64,000 bases of DNA from Phyllostachys edulis (taxonomy: Eukaryota; Streptophyta; Magnoliopsida; Poales; Poaceae): contig CM070546.1 in assembly GCA_036346405.1 (NCBI GenBank), positions 99,206,826 to 99,270,825 of the forward strand, given 5' to 3'. Position 1 is the stretch's first letter, and every line of letters begins with the position of its first letter. Of the stretch, positions 46,665 through 57,150 are shown one piece after another. The translations under genes and the position numbers were made by a program. Under the pieces are notes generated by a model that worked only from the letters and a program-made list of their open reading frames with translations, searched no databases and was not told the DNA's origin.

Positions 46665-47135
46665 AGCCTCGAACGCTTGCTCCTGATCAGGAGTAAGTGT
46701 TCCTTCAGGCTTGCCATTTGCCACATGGAAAATGTTCATGGCAGTTAGCCAAAGCACCGTCTTGGTGTGCCACCTCTTGTAGTTCACACCATCGAACTTA
46801 GAAGGTTTGAGAGCAGTAGCAAAGCTAGTTAACGAAAAATGTCTAGTATAAGGTTTTTGGATTGTTGAATATATAAGCATTTTTTGAATTACTTTAATCC
46901 AGAAATATGCTAGATAAATCATGGAAAATACTCTAGCCATCTTCACAAAGCAGGCAATCAAGAACACTGTAGCCATACGAATTTCTAGTAGAACAGAAAC
47001 TGGTATACCTATCTCAGTGTTCAAGGCAACAACAGATAATAAAACTAGCAAAACCACAAATGAGAGATAACCATACCCAGATCCAGAGGAAGAAGCAGCA
47101 ACAGGAGGAGTCTTGGTGAGGTTGTCGTTCGTCAT
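46665..47135 (-). pseudogene. Copia gag fragment with an intron-like insertion
   Basis: The minus strand reads MTNDNLTKTPPVAASSSGS at the start. After an AT-rich interval it continues FATALKPSKFDGVNYKRWHT, then LWLTAMNIFHVANGKPEGTL, which is copia gag of the UBN2 type. The intervening 252 bp (47076-46825) begin with GT and end with AG on that strand and encode an implausible hydrophobic stretch, so they look like an intron. The gag stops at about 46665, where unrelated AT-rich sequence begins. No pol of this element is attached. Confidence 0.75.
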
Positions 47136-47149
47136 GGCGTAGTGGACGT

Positions 47150-47864
47150 CGTGGTAGTAGTCACGCAGTTGATGTAGACGTAGCAGAGCGTCGGATGAAG
47201 CGAGCAGTCGCGCGAATGCTCCCCAAAAACCTTATTCGTCCTCGCTCATGCAAGCCTTCAGAGACGAGGGTTCCGGAGGCCTGCTCTCCCGGTGTGGCCG
47301 TACACGCGCCTCGCCGGGATGGAGATCGCCAGAGACAACAACAAAATTTTTGGAGTTCTTTCTTAGTCTTTTCGTAGAGAGAATGGAAGAAGAACCAGTG
47401 CACTGTTCTTTCTGATAGCCAAAAACAAAGAGGCCAGAGGCTTTTGATTCGCCAAGGAAACGGTCACCATTGATTCGCAATCAACCAGTGTTAACCGCAG
47501 CCATTACTCACTAGTAACTGAACCGTTACTACCAGCCGTTTGTTAATGCTATTTAGAACGAGTCGGTGCATTTCGATTTTCGAATAGATAAAGAAAAACA
47601 CGCCAGCGTGCCGACACGCTGCTGCTGCGTACGCGACACGCGCCTGCGCACGCGCACGCACATGGCGAGCGAAGCGAAGCGTGTGTGTATTGGCTCTCTC
47701 CAATTCCACAAGAGGGCTACCACGTTCCACCTTATAAAGTGGTGTAACTCCCCTTCGCCTCTCCATATGGGACTAAACAGGTTTAGCATGTGCACATGGG
47801 CCTTTGAGATTTTCCAGGAATTAATAGGAATTAAAGTTGGGCCTAGCCCGTATTAATTCCAACA
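47150..47864 (-). mobile_element. 5' LTR and leader of the copia gag fragment
   Basis: Read on the minus strand, the block begins TGTTGGAATTAATACGGGC at 47864, a typical copia LTR start. A TATA-like box, ACTTTATAAGG, lies about 125 bp further in (plus strand CTTATAAAG at 47731-47739). It leads toward the gag ATG at 47135. The LTR-leader boundary and primer-binding site were not recognised. Confidence 0.6.
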
Positions 47865-47879
47865 CAACCGGGTAGCTCC

Positions 47880-48197
47880 TCTTCATTGTTTCAACCGTGG
47901 AAAAAGAGGACATTTTGCCAACAAGTGCCCTCAACAAGTCACCCTGAGGAAGTACAACATGAGAGCCATACCAGCTCGATGCAAGACTTCAGCTCCAAGC
48001 AAAAGTCATCAGACTTCGTAGGCGTCTAGAGATGCTTCAACACCAAGCTACGGACGTGCGGACTATGTCACCACCACCGAAGAAGCCCAAGCAGCTTCAG
48101 AAGTAATGAGAGGTACGTTCTCTGGGAAGCTCGAATCTCGGGGTCGAGATTCCGTTTAAGGTGGGTAGGATTTGTAACGTCCCGTTTTCGAAAATGC
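47880..48197 (+). mobile_element. Gypsy chromovirus scrap: gag zinc knuckle tail, polypurine-like tract and LTR start
   Basis: The plus strand reads HCFNRGKRGHFANKCPQQ, a CCHC knuckle with the second Cys replaced by Arg. It is followed by about 200 bp and TCTCGGGGTCGAGATTCC, a phrase found at the 3' end of Tekay-type elements (compare TCTCGGGACGAGATTT at 60385). TGTAACGTCCCG at 48168-48179 is the start of a chromovirus LTR, but only about 30 bp of it remain before copia RNase H sequence takes over. Pol is missing, so it is a deletion derivative. Confidence 0.65.
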
Positions 48198-50757
48198 TTT
48201 GTAAGCTCATGCTTTACCGGATTTGTAGCAATGCTAATAGCCCCTGTACTATCAGACGAAAGAGGAGTAGGTGCTGAAATAGAAACACCAAAATCCTCAA
48301 GTAACCACCGTAGCCAAGTAACCTCCGCAGTAAACAAAGCCATAGCTCGCAACTCAGCCTCAACACTCGAACGAGAAACTGCTGTCTGCTTCTTAGTTTT
48401 CCAAGCAATGAGAGAACCACAAAGAAAAACACAATAAGCAGAGAGAGGCCAGCGATCAGAGTGATCACTAGCCCAGGTGGCATCAGAATATGTCTAGAGC
48501 TGTAAAGAGCTGGAGCGAGAGAAAAACAGACGATGAGTGATGGTTCCATGAAGATATCATAGAACACGAAGAAGATGACTATAGTGGAGCTGAGTGGGAG
48601 CAGAAACAAACTGACTCAAGATATGCACAGGGTACAAAATATCAGGACAGGTGATACCCAGATAAATAAGACTCCCAATAAGGTGACGATGCAAGAGGCT
48701 CACCATCAGTGGGCCTAAGATGAACATTAAGCCCCATAGGAGTCTCAGCGATGTGCTGATCAATAAGAGAAGCACGATCAAGAAGATCTTGAACATACTT
48801 TTCTTGGGACAGATAGAACCCCTCAGGTGTAGAAGTAACTTCAACCCCAAGAAAGTAGCGAAGAGGACCCAAATCAGACATGAGAAACTGCTCATTAAGA
48901 CGCTCCTTCACAAAGGTGATGTACTGAGAATCATCTCCAGTAATGATCATATTATCAATATATAAAAGGAGAAGCGTCTGACCACAAGGCGAAGTGTGAA
49001 TAAAGAGAGCAGGATCATGAGCACTGGTAGAGAAACCAGCTGCAGTGACAACAGAAGAGAAACAATCAAACCAGGCACGAGGAGCTTGCTTGAGGCCATA
49101 AAGAGATCGGCGAAGACGACAAACCATACCTTCAAGAACAAAATACCCCTGTGGTGGCTGCATAAAAACCTCTTCACGCAGCTCACCATTGAGAAAGGCA
49201 TTCTTCACATCAAGCTGAGAGATGGACCATGCCCGAACAGACGCCACAGCAAGAAGAGTGCGAACAGTGGTCATGTGAGCCATAGGAGCAAATGCCTCAT
49301 CATAATCAAGACCATGCTCCTGCTGAAAACCACGTGCCACAAAACGAGCATTGTAGCGCTCAAGAGAACCATCAAAGCAGGTCTTAATCTTGTAGACCCA
49401 CTTGCACGTGATAAGAGTAACACGCTCGAGAAGATGAACAAGATCCCACGTACCAGTATGCTCAAGGGCAGCAATCTCCTCTGCCATCGCATGCTGCCAC
49501 TCCTGATGAACAGTAGCATCACGATAAGAAGTCGCTTCGGCAAGAGTCGCTAAACAAAAGCGCGCAGGAGACCGAATAGACTGGCGATCATGAAGGGCAT
49601 ATCGAGGGGAGGCCGAAGAAGATGAACCATCAGAAGAAGATGGTGCATCAGAAGAATCCTCAACTCGCGGATGACAAGTGTAGTAGAGAGGACAAGAAGG
49701 ATGAAGGCCGGGAGGAGCCTCTTGAGAGGGTGGCGTGGGCGAAGGAGACAGTGAAGGAGGAACCAAAGAGGCCAAAGGCCGTGATGGAGGTGTGGTGACT
49801 ATGGGGGTGGCAGGAAAAGTTAGGAAAGAAAGCGGCTCGACAAGAGATGCTGGAGTAGTGGAAGGAGAAGGACAAGGGTAGAAAGGATGAGACTCATCAA
49901 AAGTGACGTCCCGAGAAACCCACATCCGTCAGCCAATAGGATCCCAACAATGATATCCCTTATGCTCAGTACTGAGCGGTCAACTTGGTGCGCTCACGAG
50001 GGGTAAGAAGAACATAGCACACACATCCAAAGAGGCGAAGACTAGAATAGTTAGGAGTCTTGCCACCGAGACGCTCAACTCGGATCCCACCCTGAAGAGT
50101 AGAAGAAGGCTGAATATTAATCAGGACGGTGGCAGTAGAAACAGCCTCAGCCCAAAAGTGTGGTGGGACAGCAGAAGCAAGCATAAGAGCACGGGCTATC
50201 TCAAGAAGATGACGATGCTTTCGTTCAGCCACACCGTTCTGGGCATGAGCACCAGGGCAAGAAAACTGAGAGAGAGTGCCCTACTTAGCAAGAAAACCAT
50301 GAAGGACTCCTGACAAGTATTCCCCAGCAGAGTTAGCACGAAAGACACGAATAGGAGAATCAAACTGAGTACAGATCATGGTGGCAAAAGTCTTGTTGAT
50401 GGATAAAACCTCACTATGAGATGACATAAAGTATATCCATGTGTGGCGAGAAAAATCATCAATAAAAATTATATAATATTGATGACCTCCTTTCGAAACA
50501 AAAGGAGCCAGACCCCACACATCAGAATGAAGAAGATCAAAGGACGCTGTGACACTGACTCACTGGAAGGATAAGGAAGTTGAAGCTGTTTACTAAGCTT
50601 ACAACCCTGATAATTTAGAGAAACATCACCAGACACAGACCCTAAACGACCACGACGAAGTAAAGAAGCAAGACATGATCCACAAAGATGTCCCAAACGA
50701 TGATGCCACTAAGCAAAACACGTAGTGGAGGATGCAGCAGAAGCGGCCACGACAGTG
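48198..50757 (-). pseudogene. Ty1/copia pol remnant: integrase, RT, RNase H
   Basis: On the minus strand, integrase comes first (50520-49966: IIFIDDFSRHTWIYF, FRANSAGEYLS, NGVAERKHRHLLEIARAL). Reverse transcriptase follows (ORF 49925-48642: YNARFVARGFQQEHGLDYDE, LDVKNAFLNGELREEVFM, LYGLKQAPRAWF). RNase H ends near 48200 (TAEVTWLRWLLEDFGVS, then ATNPVKHELTKH). Stops occur between integrase blocks and before the RT ORF. The catalytic RT box reads YIDN rather than YVDD, and an integrase Asp has become Asn (FRAN). The 5' part is cut off by the Tekay element inserted at 50763. Confidence 0.92.
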
Positions 50758-50762
50758 GAGGC

Positions 50763-53700
50763 TGTAACATCCCAATTCTGAAAATGAGGGGAAATTAAAA
50801 CTTTTTATTTATCTTTAGGTCCTTGAACCTTTTCTGTAATTCTTGTAAAAGAATTATGGGAATAGAAATCAAATCCCCAATTTAAACTCCAATCAAAAAC
50901 CTCCTGGATAAAAATCTTTTGTCCAACACTTGTAAATATTTTTCCTGAGTTCTAAGGAAGCCTTGTGACCCCTCTGAATTTTCTTACAATTTTTAGAAAT
51001 TGTTTGAATAATTTTAGAGGCAAGTCAAACCAGCCCAAAGTCTGGTCAAACCCCCTTTATCAATCCTTCTGGAATTTGTTGAGGAAAATATATTGCACAA
51101 ACATCTCTGAAAATTTTATGGGAGGTCAATATGTTAGTCATAAAGCTCCTGTAAAATTTTCACAAATTTTGGAGTTGTTTTGATACCTCAAATAAATCCA
51201 CAAAGTCTCAGCTGAATTCTAAACCCTAGGGAAGTGCATCATTGCTCGGGCTCGAACCGTGTCGACCCGAGCCACTCGTCTTGGTCCAACCACCTAGCAG
51301 CACCAGTGGGCTCGCGCGGGCGCAATCCTTGCGAGCCGTTAGATTTTAATCGCACGGCCCGCAGTGCGTACTCCTTGGATCGACTCGGGATTGACCTCAG
51401 CCCTTGGATCGGGATCAGCGGTCTTGAGTGGGTCCGTGGCTTATGGTCGGGCTCGACCGCTCGCTCACCGTTTTGGCTCGAGCCGCTTTGTGTCACTGAC
51501 TGGTGGGCCTGGGTTCGCTCCTGGTCATCTTCCCCGCGGTCGCTGCTCTGTCTCGCGCGTGCGCCAGAGCCATGGCGTCTTGTGGCGTGAAAGCGAGGCC
51601 AAGTCTTGTCCGGGTCCTTGCAACGTCTATTTGCATTTAATGCTTGCCAGGGCGCCCCAAAGTCTTCCCTTACCCCCCCCATCCTTGGCGCTTTGGCCAG
51701 TGGGGGAGTATGCCGTTGCACCCTCTCCTCTCGGTTACTTGAGCCCCTTAGTGGCTCCTTAGCTTCCTTTGCACGCACTTGAGCTCGAGAGCACCCACGG
51801 CGCTTCCCTTGAGCTCAATCGCCAAACACCCAAGTCCACCATTGTTGGCGGGAGCGAGCCGTCACCACCCGTACTCCTGCGGCTCTCTTGCTCCGTTTCT
51901 TGCTCGGCTTGTTCCTTTCACCCTCGGAATGATAACCCTAATCCAATTCGCTTGTCTCCTCGGTATGCAGCTAATTTAGGAGTTCCCCCAATTCGGCCGA
52001 AAAACTCTTTCTTCGTCCTTAGCTCCGGTGAGTGCCCCGTTCTTCGATCCATTACTCGGGTAGCATCACTGAGCTTCACTGATCATCTCCCGTGGGCGTG
52101 GTCCTGCTAATTTTGCCCAGGCTGGTCCCGCCTCAATAGCACCGTTGCCACCACCGCTGTCTTCAGCCGCCGGCCCACCTCCGACAACCTCTTTGGCTCC
52201 GGGTCCTCTCGGTGAGTCCCTAGAGTCCTCCTGATACTTGTGCGCACGTTATTTCGGTAGGAGAATGGCCGAACCGAGTATGCCGTTTTCGCCGTATGCT
52301 CTCCTCCGCTCCGCCGCGCCGCGCCGCCGCTGTGGCCCATCTCCGGCGAAGTTCTGGCCATGGTCGGGTGCGCATTAGTTTTAGGCTCCCATTTTTGCCC
52401 TTGCCCGGCGCCGACGCGATTTCCCTCGCCGGCGGCACGCCAGGCGAGCCCACGGCCAGGGCAGCTCCGTTGTCGGACGCGGCAGTACACTGTGTCGTTT
52501 TCGTTGTGAGCCGCCTGATCAAATATCAACGGCCCCCAATCCTCGCTCCTTTTTCGCGCGTTGGGCCTCTTCAGCGCCAGCTCGGTTCAACGTGGACCGT
52601 TGGATCTTCGATCAACGGCCCGTTAGGTCGCTTCACTTGTGAGGAGGCGCCAGGCTCCCATCGCGTGGACCGTCCGATGTGAGATCGACGGTCCACAATC
52701 GCCACGTCAATTAAGTTTTTGGTTTCTCAAGAGCTTTATTTTTGAGCTGGAAAAAGGTATTAATCTTTGTAAATGCATATCTTTTTCATGGGAATTCATT
52801 TTAGATGATTCCACTTCATTAATTCAGTTAGGATCTAAACTTTAATCTAAAAATGTTTAGAAGATTAATATGACTCCAGAAAAGCATGAAATTAGATTTT
52901 AAACATTCTCAGCTTTATTATTGCAATGAAATTCCTGTTAAATTGAAAAATACATAACAAATTCAATATAAATCCTTTTTAGTTAAACTCAACTTTGTTA
53001 ATTCTGTTATTACCTATACTTTAATCTAAAAATACTTGTAATCATGTGTTAGTTGCAAAAATGTCCAGAATTAACTTTGACTTTGCATAGGCTTTAATTG
53101 TTTACTAGAAAACATTGCAACTTGTAAAATGCATAACTAATTCTCTGTAAATGATTTTTGAGTGAATCCAAGTCTGTTGGGTTCCTCTATTAATGAACTT
53201 GCTAGGAAAAATAGTTTTGAACATGTTACTGTTTCTAGGAGAAATAATCATGCATTATAATTTTGTTCAAGTTCTTGTTTCAAAAGTTAGTAGAGAATGC
53301 AATATAGCCCCAAATGGGATGAACCCTATTTTGCTGTTCCTCTCATGAGATGCTTGAACTACTGTAAAATTTTCAAGTTCCTACATGTCTAGAAATTTTG
53401 TCGATGAATAGTAACCTAATTCTAATTACTAGGCTGAGCAAAAATGTTTTCATCATAACTTTTGCATTAAAGATCCAAATCAGTTGATTCTTGTTTCTAT
53501 ATTCATGTTAAATCAATACCTTGCTGCTATAAAAATTTCAAATCATTCGGAGAACTTTTGCTGTTGGGTCTTGTTGCTTTTCTTTATTCTTATCGACTCT
53601 TTATCGCCTTTTCGTTAGGGTTCGACATTTGTGGTAATCCCGAGAACGATCCTCCGCAACAAAGTGACCCTCAACAGCCAGGCAAGCAGTTTGACCATGA

Positions 53701-55264
53701 TTCATCCTATATTTGCAAGTCTATTATATTGCTTAAACTCTATGTATGCATTGCTACTTTGTTTTAAATTATGGTTAGTGAATCCTATAGTTGCACAATC
53801 TGTAGGGATGCCATGTCTTTACTACCTTACGCCTAGGTTCTTGGCTGTGGTTTGAGCTCGTCGGATGAGCTCATATCACTTAGTAGATTGCGACTTGAAA
53901 TGCTTAGCAATGCTTAGATAACGGTAGAAATGGGCGGTTGTCGACATTATGTCGATGACCTTGATCACACTAAAATTATTATTCCATTATGTCCATCTTG
54001 TGCTTTGTTAATTTGTAAATACAAAATCTGAAAATAAATGTGTGGATTGGACTTGGGCATATTGGATGGATGGTGTGGTTTTTGGATGTGGTGGTATGCC
54101 CGAGTCAACAAGGACCGAATTCTTGCGCCATTGATCCAAGCAATTATGCGTACTAACCACGCGAGGGCATATGGAACCCTCTTGACTAAGTACTCTAGGA
54201 GGTGTTAATTATGAGCTGCTCGGTTGGTGTGTTTTAAATGAAAACGTATATGTATAGTGTGGGAGGGAACATTAGCTTCCGGCTAGGTCGTCTAATGTCT
54301 CTTTCTCCCCGTGGGTTGTCTTGACTCGTAATTAGCATTATCCTTTGGAAAGGTCTCGTAGGACTTAGCCGTGCAGACACCTTCGGAAGTGTGCGTAAAG
54401 GAAAGGCGATGCAGGCGTGTGGAGTGCAGTGGTACACCTGCGGGATAAAACTATTGAATAGCCTCGTCCTAGGTTATGGACACGCTTGGTTGGTTATTTC
54501 CGTAAGAATTAGACTACAACCTTTAATTAAAATTTGACATGGGTGGTATGAGCGGGGAGTTCATGCTATTGTTGTGGTGACTATTGGGTTAGTCACTTCG
54601 AGATTGTTGTTGTCATCTACTTATTGTTATTATCGTTGTCAAACTTGATGTTTGAATGTTAAAACAGATTTGACAACTTGCCTTTAAATGTATTACCTTA
54701 TTGCAAATAAATGTTGCTTTATGCTAAATGAGACATACAACCTCCACTTACATAAAGCTTGCATGTAGCATATGTTATAGGCCTGTTATCTTACCGTAAG
54801 TCTTGCGGAGTACTTTATGTACTCATCGCGCCGTGGTTGTGGTATTTTGTGGCTATTGTTGCAGAGGAAGGGGTGAGTTCCAAGAGCCTCACTTTTGTGC
54901 TATGTGTTGCGACTTCTTGACGACTAGCTTGGCGGTCGGTCGAGATGCCTAGGGTTAAGGCACACCGATTGGCTTTGTGTTATAGCCATCTTTATGGCAC
55001 TTTTGCTTCATTGTTATCTTTTAGAATTGTTGCTATTTGGCCTAAGGGCCCTCTTTTGTAATAGCTATTCCATATTAATATTAACTTCTGGTTTGTTGCT
55101 TATGTACTATGTGTTGTATGGAATTGATACATTCTTTTGTTGTGAGGTATGTATACTGCATTCTGGGAAGTATACATCTCTCGAGACCGGGTTTATTGGG
55201 TTGATAATACTAGGGTCATTTGGATGACTAAGTATTATGAGCTTAATAAAACCGGGTGCTCACA
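50763..55264 (+). repeat. 5' LTR of the Tekay-type element (about 4.5 kb)
   Basis: It begins TGTAACATCCC and ends GGGTGCTCACA just before the primer-binding site, giving canonical TG...CA ends. The middle (51240-52720) is GC-rich and the flanks are AT-rich. Short ORFs (for example 51364-51762, 52296-52682) have no homology that I recognise. The length is unusually large even for gypsy LTRs. Confidence 0.9.
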
Positions 55265-55268
55265 AAAG

Positions 55269-55284
55269 TTGGTATCAGAGCCGT
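55269..55284 (+). promoter_or_regulatory. Primer-binding site (initiator tRNA-Met type)
   Basis: TTGGTATCAGAGCC lies five bases after the LTR end, complementary to the 3' end of plant initiator methionine tRNA as in most plant gypsy elements. It fixes the 5' LTR boundary. Confidence 0.85.
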
Positions 55285-56019
55285 TCTGACCGTAGTAACG
55301 CAAGCTTGGTCGTCTTTAGGATATTTTGAAAACCTAATTTCAAAGTGTTAAATGAGTTTGAAAGCTTAAGTAATTCTCAGATTTTACTCCTCATCTATCT
55401 TAGCTTTCTCTTCTCATCTCACTCTAATTTGAGTTTTAAAAGCTGTTTTCCTCTCTTCCTTGTTAAAAGATAGTGTTATCGATTAATTGGGTTTTGGGAA
55501 CTAATGAGTTTGGCAAATTGAAGTGTTAGCTGCCCTCTACAAGGTTTTGAAGTTTCCGAAGTTGAAGAATTCGGCTTGGAGGCTTGGATGCAAAGTCTGG
55601 ACAGCGATCGCCAATTTCGGACAGCGAGCTCATAAGTTCTAAATAGGGTAGAAAATGAGAGGTTAATTCAACTAAAACTTGTGGGAATAAAAGGGTAAGA
55701 TGTGATACTAGTTAGCTAAGTATCTAACATGTATTTCGCTGAATTAACATTGCTCTCTACTAGTATTAACCCTTACGTTACAATCTGATTTTAATCCTCT
55801 CGAGCAACTACTCGTTCATTCAATACGGGTTAGTGAGTTGAGAAGTTGAGCCTTGCTTTTGGTGTTTCTTGGCTGTTTTGAGAGTCTTTTAGAAGCTTCT
55901 AAAGTTGATTTACTCGCTGTTTTGGCTTTCGTTTAGGGTGATATTCCATTCCCTAGTCGATCGCTTTTGCTTTCTTTAAGGCTTTGTTTTCGAGTCTAGT
56001 TGCTAACCAAGGTTTCTTA

Positions 56020-57150
56020 TAACAGATGGTGGGCCTTTTCGTGGCGGCCAAGGCGGCCACCGTCCGGACGAGGAGCTTCCTCCTCCTCCGACCATGGCCG
56101 AGGTTCTTCTTGATTGGCGCAACCGCGCGGATGACGAGAGAGTTCTCTTGGGCGTCATCGCGCAACACCTTTGCACTTTCCGGAGCTTCAGGATCTGGGC
56201 GAGGAATGCCCATCGGCCTCGTGGGGGCCTTTGCTGAGTTTCTTCGTACTCGGCCCCTACCTTTCTCGATCGAGGACCGCTCGTCTGAGCGATTGGCTTG
56301 CTCGTGGGCGGAAGCCAGATAGCGCAGATGCGAGAGCACGAGAAGGCGCTATTTGCTTCGCACCACCGGAGGTGCAGCTTTGTCATGGTGGGAGAGCTAT
56401 CTCGCCATGCAGCCCGTGAGACCACACCGTCTCTTGGGAGGAGTTCCGTCTTGCCTTCCGTCGGGCTCACATCCTGCCGGCTTGATGGAGATCAAGAAGG
56501 AGAGTTTCTTGCGCTCAAGCAAGGCGTAGCTTCGATCATGGAGTATGTATCTGAGTTCAACCATCTAGCTCGTTATGCTCCCGAGGATGTGGCCACCGAT
56601 ATGGCTAAGCGAGGCCAAGTTCAGCGTGGCTTGTCCGAGGAGTCAAGGACAAGCTATCCATTGTCGACTTTCTGATTTCCGGACCTTGGTCGACAAGGCC
56701 ATCGTTCTTGAGCATGCGGCTCGAGCTTATGGATTCCGTAAGCGCAAGTGGGAGACCTACAAGACTTCGAGCCCGATTCTTCCGCCTCGCTTGGACGATC
56801 TTGAGGTTCGATCTCGATCCTCGGCGCCCAGAGGTCACCGCTTGTTCCTCGTCCTTCGCAGCCGTGCCCGATCACGTCGCTGCCGGTCAGAGTGGCCCCA
56901 CAATCCGGCGGCCAATGTCACTTGTTTCTTCAGAGCTAGAAGGGCCATTATGCAAATAATTGCCCTAAGAAGACGAGGCGACCCCTCGTCCTAATGGAGG
57001 ACGCGGCAAGGAGGTGGATCTTCGCAGACCGAAAGATCGTCCCAACTACCCAAGGCGTGGGTAGTGGTGGCGTCAACGCCATCACCACGAGAGGAGGCTC
57101 GGGAGACACCCGGCGTCGTGCTAGGTACACTTTCGTTAACTCTCACCCTG
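56020..57150 (+). pseudogene. Tekay gag, heavily frameshifted
   Basis: Gag-like phrases appear in alternating frames: MAEVLLDWRNRADDERVLLG near 56093, WWESYL-AMQP near 56390, and a VSEFNHLARYAPEDVATDMA block at about 56550-56610. The order and content fit a chromovirus gag (retrotrans_gag). A knuckle-like CHFCQ...GHYANNCPK pattern is garbled near 56920-56970. At least five frame changes are needed to follow it, so as written it encodes no protein. Confidence 0.7.

Noticed and set aside
48996..49553. 185-aa plus-strand open frame
   Set aside because: It is the exact antisense shadow of the copia reverse transcriptase on the minus strand.
51234..52682. Several 100-180-aa ORFs in the GC-rich part of the 5' LTR, repeated at 60883-62317
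   Set aside because: They lie wholly inside LTRs, differ in frame between the two LTR copies and have no recognisable domains.
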